Origin: Carya illinoinensis
Lineage: Eukaryota > Streptophyta > Magnoliopsida > Fagales > Juglandaceae
Assembly (NCBI RefSeq): GCF_018687715.1
Contig: NC_056759.1
Coordinates: 32,544,885 to 32,608,884 of the forward strand
Length of the DNA: 64,000 nucleotides
Direction: 5' to 3'
The position numbers and the translations under genes were made by a program. Shown piece by piece: positions 30,021 to 42,305 of the stretch. The notes under the pieces are model-generated. The model was given only the letters and a program-made list of their open reading frames with translations, ran no database searches and was not told where the DNA came from. Position 1 is the first letter of the stretch, and each line of letters begins with the position of its first letter.

Positions 30021-32187
30021 TGTGATGACCCGCTTTTAAGTGTATTTTCGCTGAAATAATTGTTTTTATTTTAATTAATATATCAGTTATTTTATTTTAA
30101 TTTAATTGCGTTTTAAAAATTGGGTTTTAATTTATTTTAGTTTATTTGATGTTGTGTTTTATTTAGTTGTTTTGTGGTTTTTTAATCTTTTTGGCGGTTT
30201 GTTTCGTTTTCCCGGAGTGAGGATTGGGCCTCATCTCTTTTCACATCTTTTTCCTTTTTTTCTCTTTTTCCTTTTTCTTTTTCCCTTCTTTTCCTTTTTC
30301 CTTCTTTTTTCTTTTTTTCTTTTTCTTTTTCTCTCTTCTCTCTCCCCGATTCGGACCCCCCCGTGCTCTCTCTCTCTCCTCCCTCTCCCTCACGCCGGCG
30401 TCACTTTCCCCAGCCCCTACCGCCGCCGTCCGGCCACCGTTCGGCCTCCCACCGGTCCCATTCTCTTCCTCTCCCTCCGGTGCACCACCCCTCCAAAACC
30501 CACCCCCAACCGGCCGGCCATTTGGCCGGAAAAAGCTTCCAAAGGGCGCACGGATTTCACTCCGATCCGCCGCCGTCGCTCCACCTCCGGCCACCATTTC
30601 TTCACCACTTCATCACCGGTCCCTTGCCGTCCTAACCCACCCATTTCCGGCCTCCAACGACCACCGGAGCAGCTCCCACGAGCTTGTTTTCCGATTTGCC
30701 ATTTTCGGCCATTTCCGGCCATTCCGCCGCCACCCACGGCCGTCCGTCACTTCCAATAGCTTCACAACCACCTCTAGACCATTCCCTATCAATCCCGTGT
30801 CCTAGTTTGTCCCCGTTCAAAAGTGGATTTTTCAGACCCACGGCCACAGTGAATTTTCACTGTGACGTTGTTGTTTTTCCGCCGCTTGCAACGCCGCTTG
30901 TTTTCTAAAATTGCCGTATAGCGCTGTAAGTATTTTCCAAACCCTATTTTCAGATTTTAATATATATTGCTCATTCAATTTATTTACTGTTGTTGGTTGT
31001 TGATTCCGGACTGAGTCCGAGGAGTTTCGGGGGTCGGATGGATGGAGGACGGAGTTGTCTGTTTAATTGTTTATGTTGGTTGGTTATTTTATCATGCATT
31101 GATTTGGCATTTCATGGTGCATGCATGTGTGTTTTTGTTCACGTGTGAAAAGCCTGTGTTTTGGCGTGAGTGGTTTTACGGGTGCGTGTGTATCACGAGC
31201 CCAAGCCGGGATGGGTTATTATCTCGGTGGAGCTCCTCTGGTCATTCGGGAGCGGAATAAACTGAGTGATGTCCCCTGAGTTGTCGAGAGAGATGACGGG
31301 AGCGGGGCTAGGGGATGCTTGGCTACGAACGTGCCGGGCATGGAACCGGGCATCGCCCTACTCACCGACTCCGTGGCCCTTCGCTGGCGAGGGCTAGAGG
31401 ATGCTTGGCTACGCACGCGCGGGAGGCGCGGAACTGGGCATCGCTCGTTAGGTGTCACATGCGTGGTGGTACTCTACGGTGTGACACTGGAGCCAGGGTG
31501 TGCGGATGACCCCTAGGGGAGGTCATGGTGCATACGGTTAAAATTGGATAATGGTTTATGAGGCCAAATGGGACTTTTGGCGTGGGCCAGATGGACTTCT
31601 GGCGAGATATTGGGCCGGATGGACTTCCGGCGAGATATTGGGCCAAATGGACTTTTGGCGGCCAAATGTGACTTTTGGCGTGTTTTTCGGAAAGGATGTA
31701 TTTGTGGGCCAAAAAGGGTTTTTTGGCGTGTGTGGAAAACTTGGGTTTTTGTGGGCTTTGTGCATTGGGCATGTTTCATGCATCTTGTATGAGTTTTATG
31801 TGTTTTTATCTGGTAGTGTTTGGGTTTTACTTACCTGCGGTACCATTCGTGGTTCCGTAGCTTTTGGTGCAGAGTTAGAGGACGAAGAGGAGGAGGCTGA
31901 GCCCGAGGATGCGGCTCCGCCGGGTTGCTGATGCTATCTTTATATTTGTTTAAATCTGTAGTCGTGTTTTGTAATATTTATCTATGTACGTTTTAAACAG
32001 CTTGTATTACGTTAAGAAAAATTCTGGTACTTAGTTATGACTTTCTTTATCCGCTGCGAGTTTCTCTGTACACATCTGTTGCCTTGCACACACTCGGCAC
32101 CCGACGATGGGATGGTGACCCGGGTTGTCACCATCCGGACGTCTCAATTTCCCCGTGTTCGGGCGTGGGGATTTTGGGGGCGTCACA
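30021..32187 (+). repeat. 3' LTR of gypsy element
   Basis: 2,167 bp, the same length as the 5' LTR, with identical termini and about 14 scattered substitutions by hand count, mostly transitions. It is followed by the target duplication AAGTT and then the right half of the MITE. Confidence 0.95.
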
Positions 32188-32350
32188 AAGTTGATTCTTT
32201 TTTAATATAGAAATTTGAAAAATTTGTAATATTAAGATGAAAAAGTATGAAAAAGAATTTGAAAAGTATTTATATTTGATTAATGTTTAGACATTGAGAT
32301 GATATAAATAGAATGAGATGAGACAACCTGCTTATGATCCAAACAGGGCC

Positions 32351-32649
32351 TAAGTCCTAAAGTAGTCGAATTCAAAGTTTACTTTGCCATAAAGAAAAGG
32401 AGCAGTGCCTTTCATTTTTAGGTTGGATTGTCATGAAATTAATTTGTGGTGCTTCGGGGGACCAAACTCTACTATTTTGGAACCTAGCTAGTTTATCCCG
32501 TATAACCACGGCTTTCAATGGAATTAGGTTTGGCGTTGGAGGATTGTATGTCTCAAAACCCTCAAAGAGATTATTTTTTTTCTTGGTCGCTCTATTGACT
32601 TATAATTTTCCTCTTCTATAATACCTTGTTCTTCCTTGGATAAGCATGA
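32351..32649. other. Intergenic DNA, no gene seen
   Basis: This is the sequence right of the MITE. A 62-codon open frame has no recognisable motif. Nothing else is supported. Confidence 0.4.
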
Positions 32650-35581
32650 AAGTCACCTTTAGAAATTTAGGGGAACGAGCTAGAGTGTTATAACTACTGA
32701 CCATGACTAAATTATTTTCTTAACAAGATGCTAAATACAAAAATTCCTTATAATAAATAAGTCATATTGTATTAAAATATTAAAATCATACAAAAGAGCA
32801 TTGAAGCATTTATTAAAAGAGTTTTGAACTATGTACTGTAAAAACCATGACTTAAAATCTTTGTATATGATTTAAGCCTTTGCCTCGCCTTCCTGGGCCA
32901 AGTCTCATCCTTCAGTTCTATCTTTATAAATATTCTTACATGTGATTGTTTAAAAACATAAAATAAATTAAAATGAATAGACACAATAAGAAATTCATCA
33001 TAATGTAAACACACAATATAATTTTTTTCATAAAATAATTCGTGAGTGAGATCGAGTAAAATCATAATCATTCATACATATGCTTATGACATGCATAAAT
33101 TATCTTACTTACCTTGCTAGCCCACACATTTAACCATGTAAGCAAGGTTGTGCATCGGCCCCACATCCTGTAGCCACAAGATGAATCACTAGTAGTATCC
33201 TAGCATACTATGGTGGACCACACTTAGATCTGTGATTTGCACATCCACCTATAAAATCGAATTTGTACCATGCATCTGAATCACAATTTTATTAATTGTT
33301 CTGAGTTTATCTTACACTTAATCTTATAAAAACTTATATGTCTGATGTGACATAAGATGAATGAGATGCATATACAATACATACATAACTATAATGTGCA
33401 GAATGAAACATTATCATGAATTATGAAGAATAACGTCCTTGCATATTTCATGACATGCATCGTACATAAATATTGACTTCCAAACTAACTTTAATTGTAA
33501 TATATATAACTAGCTAACGTGTGTTAGTCCTAATTTATGATCAAACTATTATCTTAGAGTATTGACATTTTATTAGTCATCTCAATTTTAAAAATTTGAC
33601 TAATATGTAACTTTTTTGCCTTTAGCTAATAACTCAAAACTTGAAGTCTTCATTGAATTAGCCATCAAATTCTCTATAAAAATAAAATATTATTATCTTT
33701 TATTCTTTATATTTCTTTATTAATTTTTTTATTTTTTAAATACTTTTTATTTTTATTTTCATAATCTCCAATAGCCTCCAACAATCATATCCATTTCCAT
33801 CAATTGAATCCAACAATCTATAAAATTAGCATCTCTAGTTGATAGTTTTTGTAGATGTTAACAAAAACATTATTATGCACATTCACAACCCATATGCAGT
33901 CAGCTAGAGAAACAGTTTTGGATGCACACTCATTTTGTATGCATCCAGAAAGCACCAACCAGCTTTGGACATTCACAATGCTAATGTTCACTATCTACCA
34001 ATATTTCCATATAATGTTTATGCACATTCACAATCCCATATACATAAACCACATGATCACACCAAATAACCTTAGCATATAGATGAACCTAGATAGTATA
34101 CCCAAAAAAGAAGGAATTCCACCAACATATAATGGCCCAAAATGATCAACAGATCACTCCAATATATACAATCCCAACTATAGCATATAGTTTTGACAAA
34201 CATATGGCAATCTTAACAGAACAAGTGCAGTCCCTATAGCAGCATCTCGACTTTAAATTTTACTCTAGTATTACCTAGTCTAGTTTTTGCTACACACACC
34301 TACAGCAGCATGTAGTTGCTGACCACAGTCATAAACACCCATATTTAAAGTCTAAAATAACAAAAAATTACAAAATAACATAAAGAATAGTCATCAACAG
34401 CAACTGGTTTGTGATACTACACATGTGGCTAGGCTACTCTATGGTGGTTCTCAATCTCGATTGGGGTCGAGTGATCCTCGCTCGAGGGACAGTGAGGCCT
34501 AGTGGTTTACACCTGAGTGGTGAGAGACAGAGGGTTGTTGGCATGGAGACGAGAAGGACCCCATCTATGGGGCTGGATGTTGTCGTGACAGAGGGTCTTG
34601 TGAGAGAGATTAGGAACTGATGCATGGGATTAGAGGGAGAGGGAGAGGGGGACGTGGGGCTTATTCTGTGGTGGTTGATGGCTAAGATGTGGAGACTAGG
34701 TACTGGTTTCATTGTGCAGCAGCCTGTGTCTTTATGGAGGCTGCCGAACTTTGCATACGGGAGGGTCATGGCAGAAAAGCTTGTGCAACTACACATATGT
34801 GTGATGTATTATATATGCAGTATTGAATACCTTAGGGCAGTGAAACAAAAACGGCATGCATGCTACATGGTTATAGCAATTGGTAGCGGTTAGGAATTCT
34901 AATAAGAAGAGGACTCTAAAATTATAATCCTAGTGGAAAGAGGCTTGTATGACTTAGGATTATAGAGAAATGGGTAGTTGTGTCTTCACCGGAGAGGGCT
35001 AAGGTTGTGAGGAAGAAACTGCTGTGAAGTGTGATCTTTATCTATATATATGCGCGTAGCTGGAAACGTTAACGAAAGAAAAGGAAGAAATCAACACGCA
35101 TGGAGTTATGCACGGGTCACGCAATGCTTTTGGGCTTTAGCTCATGAGCTTTGAATCTAGGGTCCATTTCCAAAATGTTAGGGTCCCCACATCTTGGTTA
35201 GTGAATGGTCTTAACAAAGCTGGTTAAAGCAGTCCAAATAATATCTTTGGTTTGTTCATACTTTCATGGGTCGAGTATTAAATAAATTACTAATGGGCCT
35301 AGTATTAAATAAATTTTCCATGGGCCTCATCTCAAATTCTAAACTAACCCAACTTGCTTTATAAGTTTTTCGAGCCAATTACCAAGCAAACAGATTCCAC
35401 CTGGCACATAAAATATTGAATGGCTTTAACCTAATTATCAAACCCGATAAAAATTCATATTTTCATCATAATAGGATTTTGGATCCATGGCCTATTAAAT
35501 TACTCAATAGATCTCAAATAGGCTTCCCATAAATATTGATATAAAAGAAATTATAGTTCGCTGGCTTGGGCCTGGGTGTTA
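32650..35581 (-). mobile_element. Candidate solo or remnant gypsy LTR, minus strand
   Basis: Read from 35581 on the minus strand it starts TGTAACACCCAGGCCC, a common start of plant gypsy LTRs. It has a TATATATAG-type motif about 530 nt in (around 35040-35055) and a later section with ATGTGGGGCCGATGCACAAC (about 33150). The far end is uncertain: minus-strand GCTCGTTCCCCTAAATTT around 32660-32680 resembles the last 60 bp of the complete gypsy LTR. I found no primer site, partner LTR or target duplication. The open frames around 34411-34893 fall inside it. Confidence 0.4.
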
Positions 35582-36649
35582 CAAATGTGTTTAAATTGTT
35601 CCAAGTTTATAATTTTTGGTTCCTTTGTTCCTTATAATTACGCTTTTATTTTAATTCTGGAATTTGATCTTTATTTTTTGTTTACTGGGATTTCCTAGGC
35701 TCCTTGAATGGGTTTCAATTGTTTCTTCCTGAATCGTTATGTTCTTATTGTATTTAATTCATCCACATTTTAAATTGTTGGAATGAAGAATTATTCTATT
35801 TTTTGAACCATCTCTCAAGCTATGAAGATTATGGCTCTAATTTAAAGGTCCATTTTGCCGTAGGGCTGAAAACCAACTGAGTTCAACTTGGTATTAGAAA
35901 ATCTAACTCCAAGTACGACTTTGTTGGAGTTCAAATCATAACTTTCACTCCGACTTAGACTTACATGGGCTCTAATTCAATTTCGACTCTGATCTATTGG
36001 ATTGGAGTTGAAGCGAAGTTGGATTTGGATTTTCTTTTTTGCTTCATATTTAATCTATTTTTAAACAAAACTTTACATATAATTGATTAATTTTTTTGTG
36101 GGCTTGCAAGTTTCATGTTTACTAAAAACATTACAAAAATAAAAGAAATAGATTTTAGATATGAAAAATATATATAACTACAAATATTTCATATGCTAAG
36201 CAAACTTTAAAACAAAATTAGGCTATCTTAATATACTATTATTCATAATTTTATATTAGAGCCTCACACTTCCAAATCAATTCAAAACAATAAAGTGATT
36301 GTTCAACCATCTAGCCAAGGTCATAGCTAACACTCGCCCTAAATAAATACTAAAAGGTGAGAGCAACCATGGGCCATCATAGTCCAAGGACAATGTCCAT
36401 CATCTAATCATTCACTGCCAAATAAATCACAAATAGGAAACACAACCAGCCACTCAAATACAAGTAAAATATTTGATTAAAATCTAGTTACAATGTTATA
36501 TACTACTATATTAGAATCTAAATAATAAATTAATAGTCTTACAATATATAGTTACATGACTCACTATTAGCAAGTCAAGTTTCATCCACCCTAATATATG
36601 TAATATATATGATAGTGATACTATGATCTGTAATGTGTACATGTAATTA
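35582..36649. other. AT-rich intergenic DNA, no gene seen
   Basis: No convincing ORF, repeat or transposon end was found. Around 35860-36010 there is a locally repetitive stretch built on words like ttggagtt and cgactct. Confidence 0.4.
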
Positions 36650-38460
36650 ATTATGGAAAAGCTATGCCCACAAAAAAGTTTTTCCAAAACCCTTCACCGA
36701 CTAACTTGGCTCCTGTCAGGTGGATTTAAAAAAAATAACAAACTGAAAATTGAAAATCTCCCTCATCTTCCTCATCTCCCTATCTCCACCTACGAACCGT
36801 GAAAATAAAAAATCTCCAATCTCCCTCATCTCCACCTACAAACCCGAAAAGCTCCCTCATCTCTTTGAAAATCTCAAGCACATCTCCCTGAACCACACGA
36901 CCCCTCATCATTCTCATCTACTTGAACCTCACATACCCTCATCTCCCATAGAAGCACATGAACCCATCTACTTGAACCACGAATCCTCACTCGTGGCCTC
37001 CATCTCCTCGAGCCATCTCATCTCCCTCTCGGCATCCTCTCAACATCTCATCCCCTAAACCACAAACCCTCACGCTAATCCTCAACCAGAACCCTATGCT
37101 TCCAAAGCCCATTGCCCCTCACCCACCACCCTAAACCCACGCTTGCCTCAATCCCTCTCCCCTTTCTAATTTTAAACCCCCCAAACCCTCCATCTCCCAA
37201 AGCCTCTATCCCGATTAGGAGAGCTCCATTTACAACAACAAAGTCTCTATTATTACTCTGTACGCTTTGCTGCTTGTCTCAAATTTTCACTTCTCTATTT
37301 TATGTTTTTTTGCATGATTTCTGCTTAGCCCATCTAATGTTTTGCCATTATTGACGGGTTATAAATTGTAATTATTAACTGTTTGAGTTACCATTGTTGT
37401 AAATGTTTTCTGTAGTGATTCATGGTTATTGATTTAGCATTATTGTAATAATTAATATGCTTAATTTGAAAAAGAAATTAAAGGACAGCTTGGGTTGGTA
37501 CATTGTTTGAAACTCAGACAGAAAATGCAAGAACATGTGAAATCATATGTAGTAAGAACATGAGTTTTGCGATCATCCATTGAAAGTTTGAAACTCTTGG
37601 TTTAATTAATTATTTACGCAATTGTAAATTTAATTTGATATTTTTTTTCCTTTTTAATCTACTCAAGCTAGATGAGTTGACATATAGATTACATAATATA
37701 TAGTAAGAGACAAATGGACGAGGTCGTGGATTCAAGATTCATTAAGCCTGTGTTTGTTTAACTAATTATCAAGATCCATCTTTGAGAAAATAATAAAAGT
37801 ATAATGTGAGTGTGTGTGTGTGTAGCTAGATATATTGGTCATATTTAAACGGCATAAGTAGTTGGGTTTCATTATTCTAAAGTGGCAGTGGGTAAATCTG
37901 AAATTGTGGTGGGTAATCTGAAAGTGTGTTAATCTGTTGTGGGTTTACTTGCTTTTCTCAGATTTCTTTTTATATCAATTGCTTGATTTTGGTTTTGAGA
38001 GAGTAGTAAAGAATATTAGGGGTAATCAAACAGAATATTATTAACATTTGTGGATGCCCTTATTTATGATACGATGCTAGGAATGTGGCTATGCTTTTAT
38101 GAAGAAACATTAGAATACATGCTTACTTTATAGTATGTTATGGAGGTGATGTTGGGTTACAGTGTGATCTTCTTTGTTAATGTGTTGTTAATTTCAGTTT
38201 GCTAATATGTACTAGCCATTTTCTAGGTTGGGCATCCCTGTGGATATTTTTGATGGTATGACCCAGAAAAACCGACATATTGCCAAAAGACAATCAACCG
38301 ATTAAATGGAAATTTTTGTTGTTGGAATTTATATGTACTGATCTGAGAGTATGGGCACATAAGTTGAAAGTATTTTTATGTTTTGGGTAGTTATGAAATA
38401 TACTTTAATATTGAAATGTAATGGATGGACATTTTTATTTTTTGGGCATTTCTTGTTGTA
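36650..38460. other. Unassigned interval with a C-rich patch
   Basis: Around 36750-37230 the sequence is rich in ctcatctcc and accctc words and leaves a 102-codon plus-strand frame of low complexity (Ser/His/Leu-rich). I do not call it a gene. The remainder is AT-rich with a short TG run near 37807-37822. Confidence 0.4.
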
Positions 38461-38812
38461 AATTTGTAAATATTTTGTTTTTGAGAATGAATGGACGGTT
38501 TCAAATTTTTGTATATCTCCACATGGCAATTTCAGCTTCAGTTTTTACGGGATACCTTGTAAACTTATTTTGGTTGTGAATTTGTAAATGTTTTTCTTTT
38601 GAGAATGAATGGGTAATTTTTTATTTTTGTATATCTTCACATGACAATTCTAGCCCAGCTTCAGTTTTTACGAGATACCTTGTAAACTCATTCTGTTATG
38701 AATTTGTAAATACTTTGCTTTTAATAATGAATGGAGAGTTTTAGATTTTTGTATATCTTCACGTGTTAGTTTCAACTTCAGGTTTTACAGGATACCTTGT
38801 AAATGCATTCTA
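38461..38812. repeat. Tandem repeat, three units of 118-122 bp
   Basis: Units start with aatttgtaaat at 38461, 38579 and 38701. Each contains gagaatgaatgg (taataatgaatgg in the last), ttttgtatatctcacatg-like text and a gataccttgtaaac-like end. The units are diverged, so the array is old. Confidence 0.8.
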
Positions 38813-39442
38813 TCACAAAATTGTACATAACAAGATATTGCACTAATTCCATTAGTACAAAAATGCATTATAGGAAATTGCACTAAACCTATTGCAAGAA
38901 GTAGCTTTACATGTTTGAATATTACATTACAATAACTTAATGGACCAAAACACCACCACATACTCCAATAATTTCCACCAAAACTACACTCCAATAATTT
39001 TCACCAAAACATACTCCAATAATTGTGTCCAAATACAGTCATTTCCACCAAAACATTATTGCTAATCACCACCATTTATATTTATCTTAATAATCATCCT
39101 AATTCAAGAGATGCAATTGAGATGGTTGGACATAATGAAAAATTACTTAGAAAGAACGACAATAAAAGATTAAAAAAAAATCAGTGTCTCACGTTGACAC
39201 TACCTACAATGGAGCAGTCACTCCAATACCCAAATAATTTGTTGTGTATACTAGCCCGTGTGTATACTATAGGTATAAAAAAATGTTGTGTCAAACCAAC
39301 AAAATGTAATATCATAATGTGTCCAAGCAGTAGTACAAACTTGATTTTTTATATTTCTGTGAAGGTTTACCTGTGAAGGAGCAACAAGTGTTCCAATTCC
39401 CAAATAATCTGTTGTGCATACTTGTCTGTGTGTATACTAGAT
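38813..39442. other. AT-rich interval with short interspersed repeats
   Basis: About four copies of actccaataatttccacca-like text lie between 38965 and 39055. A longer pair of similar segments (ccaatwcccaaataatytgttgtg, about 39210 and 39390) is spaced about 180 bp apart. No gene is seen. Confidence 0.5.
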
Positions 39443-41127
39443 TTATATACAAAACATGGAGAGAATGTGACTCCTTCCCTCTCTCTCTCTCTCGTAAAAA
39501 ATCAAAGGCTCTAGATCTGATTTTCACTGGAGGGAGAGCAGGCCTTGGCTTCCTCCTCCTCCTCCCTCTCCTCCACTCCTTCCTCCAATCACCCATCTTG
39601 TTTATCAAGGTTTCTTTTACTTAGTTTTATTTTGATTTCTGCAAGACTGAAAAAAACAAATCTATAGGTTTCCGACAGATCTATAGGTTTCCAGCAAATC
39701 TCGAGAGACACGCACGGCATAAGCAGATTCATAAGCTAAAAATTGTTTGGAGAAAAGTGGTGGTTTTGTAAAAATCACCACGCGTGGTTCTCACACACCA
39801 TCTATGTACATCTATGCGTGGTCCTCATGCACCACCCCTTTTAGTAGCTCTTCTCGACACTCGTATCAGATCACCGGACTCACCACCACCAGACCTTTCA
39901 AATCTAACCTTTGTGGTTGAAAAGAGACAAGTACATTGCCTTCTCAGGCTGTCCCAGATTCCGAAATCTACCAGACTTGATTCAAACTATAATACGTCTT
40001 TTTTTGCATATATCTTACTGCTTTCCTTTTTTGTTTCTTTATTGTTAATTGAAGTAAAAAAAGAGTTCGTCTCTCAGAGTTTGTCTATAGAAGTTGAGTC
40101 ATCTCTTTTTATGAAGGATGAGATTGAGTCTGGACAGAGTGTTGTCTCTTCAGACAGAGTGTTGTCTCTTCGACGTTTGTTTATAGAGAGTATCAACAAT
40201 AGTGAAGACCACCAAACCAGTCACAAAAGGAAATATTGTACTAGTGGAGACCTAAATGCATGATTTTTGTTTATGATGTCATGTTTGATATGAGGACATC
40301 ACAAAATGTATCCGGTCCTCAATGTAAGCTTCTTTGATGAACAAATAATGACTATTTCCCTTAAAAAAAAGTTTATACACAAAACTTAGTCACATGATAT
40401 GTAGTACTCAAAGTTAAAACTCTATGATGGATAGCTCGTTTGATATATGCAAGGGTGTAATGGGTCCAGTTTTGGACATATTTTAGAACCAAATCGGTAT
40501 ATGCTAGTTTTGAGATATAAAGAACCGATACCGCATCGATTACACTCCTAAACATGTACTTCTGGTTGTACTAGTTTCAGTCCCGCTCAATCTAGTTTTT
40601 TCACTTTTTTTTATATAGTATATATAATATAATTATTATAGTATATAATAATATAGTGATATATTATAATATATAGTGATATAGTATTAGTATAACTATT
40701 AATACAATAGACTATAGTGATATAGGATTTTAAAATTTAAAATTATATTAATTAGTAATTTATCATATAATACAAAGTTATTTTATATAATTATATATAA
40801 TATAAAAAGTAATATAAAAATAATTTATACAATATAAAAAATTAAAATATATGTATGAACTGGTCTAGTTCGGTTCAGTCCTAGAAAAAGGAAAATCACA
40901 ACCAGATCGATTTGAATCAATTTAAAAAAACAAATAAAATCGGTATTGATCGAACCAAATCCGGTACTTAACAAAACCCACTGGCTGATTTATCTTTTTT
41001 TCCATCTATATATGGGTACTGCAAGTTCTCAATCTGTGCGTCGATTCTCGTTTAGGCAGTTTATATTTTAATACAAAATATTGATAAGACTTATCTTTCT
41101 AAGCAGACTGCATATATATATATATAC
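39443..41127. repeat. Repeat block copy C (matches copy A, right part)
   Basis: Homologous to 1706-3330 over its whole length, with many substitutions and small indels. It ends with the single arm aagacttatctttctaagcag and a TA microsatellite. Near 40500-40555 it carries extra sequence ending cgattacactcctaa, complementary to gggtgtaat at 40453-40462. This looks like the right end of a small transposon that copy A lacks. A 159-codon plus-strand frame (39784-40263) is not obviously preserved in copy A. Confidence 0.75.
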
Positions 41128-41544
41128 AAAAATATTTTACAAAGTCTGTTTTAGAAACGTGTATGAAGGGTCCTTAATTTCCCTCGCGGAGGGCAATTTG
41201 CCGGAGGGATTTTATTAGGAATACTAGTGGGTTATGCTATGAAATTGCAATTCATGCAACAAACATATATATAAGACAAATACGTACGTATTGTATACTA
41301 ATATTAGAATATTGAGTATTAATGCTACTCATCATTCTAATTCTTATCATTCTCTCATTATTTCATAATGTGGTATTAGATAATTGGAAATTATTTATTA
41401 TATTTCATTTGTGAACCTATCATCTAATACTACATTATGAAATGAAGAGAGAATGATAAAAAAATAGACGATAAATAGATTTGTTCTTATAATATTATAT
41501 ATATGCATGCATGTCATTTTGTATTCTTATATCCCATAATGTCT
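41128..41544. other. Intergenic DNA, no gene seen
   Basis: The interval is AT-rich, with a short GC-rich patch cctcgcggagggcaatttgc near 41183. An imperfect inverted pair occurs around 41335-41460 (attctctcattatttcataatg against cattatgaaatgaagagagaat), suggesting a small MITE remnant. Confidence 0.45.
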
Positions 41545-42305
41545 GCCGCACATACATTATGTTGGCAATATCCCATGGCATGCCTATGTTAGCACCACAG
41601 ACATGCCACAGGCATGCCCTAGCCCCTACCATGCCATGCCCAAGACAGCCCAGTGGGCATGCCATGGCCCCAACCATGACATGCCCTTGACACACAGCAA
41701 CACTTAACAAGCATGCCAAGGGCCCAATCATGATAGCACTTGGCCTGGCCATTAGCATGCCAAGGCCATGGCAAGACATGCCCAAAACGCATAGCAGCAG
41801 TAACAAGGCTAGTGGCATGCCCCATCAAGCATGTCATCCAGCGCACGACTCTAGGTTGTGCCTTAAAGCACCAATGCCTAGGCCACTTGCCTGGGCCATG
41901 CAAGGTCGTGCCATGACATGACCAGCATGCACAGCAGCAGCCCAGCGAGGTTAGTGGAGTGCCTCATTAAGCATGTCAAGACCTGTGCATAGCCCCTACC
42001 TGTGCCCCACAACTGCAGCACCTAGGCCCCTACCTAGGCCGTGCCATCCTTGTGCATGGCAACTGCCTATGCCCAGCAGCACCAACACTCTGGCCCATGA
42101 TTAGGCCATGACACACCAATAGGCACACCACGGCTACCAATGCCTAGGCCACCTGCCTAGGCCATGCAAGCCATATCAGGTACCACCATTCAACGCCCAA
42201 GTCCATGCTTGGGCCATGTCAACCACACACACAGCCTGCCCATGGCCCAAGCCATGTGCTAGATCAAGCCACCAAGGGCCATTGCTGTGGACCCCCATGG
42301 GCCGC
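41545..42305. repeat. GC-rich CATGCC/GGCCATG low-complexity repeat
   Basis: About 760 bp are built from short words such as gcatgccatggcccc, taggccatg and ccatgccc, and are far richer in G+C than either flank. The words invert readily because CATG and GGCC are palindromes. Open frames on both strands here are by-products of the composition. The origin is unknown; it may be part of an old retroelement. Confidence 0.7.

Larger units (their letters stand above)
22714..32187 (+). mobile_element. Complete young Ty3/gypsy retrotransposon (Tekay/Del-like chromovirus)
   Basis: 9,474 bp. It has two 2,167-bp LTRs with TG...CA ends, the 5-bp target duplication AAGTT (22709-22713 and 32188-32192), a tRNA-Met primer-binding site, intact gag and pol frames and a polypurine tract. 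By hand the LTRs differ at about 14 of 2,167 positions (0.65%), which points to a recent insertion. Pol has the gypsy order protease, reverse transcriptase, RNase H, integrase, and ends with a chromodomain-like tail similar to the Tekay/Del group. Nothing in the coding sequence looks damaged. gag and pol are in different frames, probably joined by splicing. Confidence 0.95.
22504..32350. mobile_element. MITE split by a gypsy element
   Basis: The left terminus GGCATCGTTTGGATAG (from 22504) and the right terminus ATCCAAACAGGGCC (to 32350) are inverted repeats. The two outer pieces, 22504-22713 and 32193-32350, make a MITE of about 370 bp once the gypsy element and one copy of its target duplication are removed. 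The edges read TTA and TAA, and the GTTTGG core recalls PIF/Harbinger (Tourist-like) ends, but the duplication is not clean, so the superfamily is uncertain. Confidence 0.7.

Noticed and set aside
34411..34893. Frames of 69-120 codons on both strands
   Set aside because: They overlap each other, have no motif and lie in a candidate LTR.
36750..37354. Two plus-strand frames of 102 and 80 codons
   Set aside because: They are low-complexity Ser/Pro/His-rich translation of a ctcatctcc-rich patch, without start context or homologous motif.
39784..40263. 159-codon plus-strand frame in copy C
   Set aside because: No recognisable domain, and the matching stretch of copy A does not appear to preserve a frame.
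41495..41921. Cysteine/glycine-rich 60-107 codon frames
   Set aside because: They are composition by-products of the CATGCC repeat; frames exist on both strands and end at its edges.
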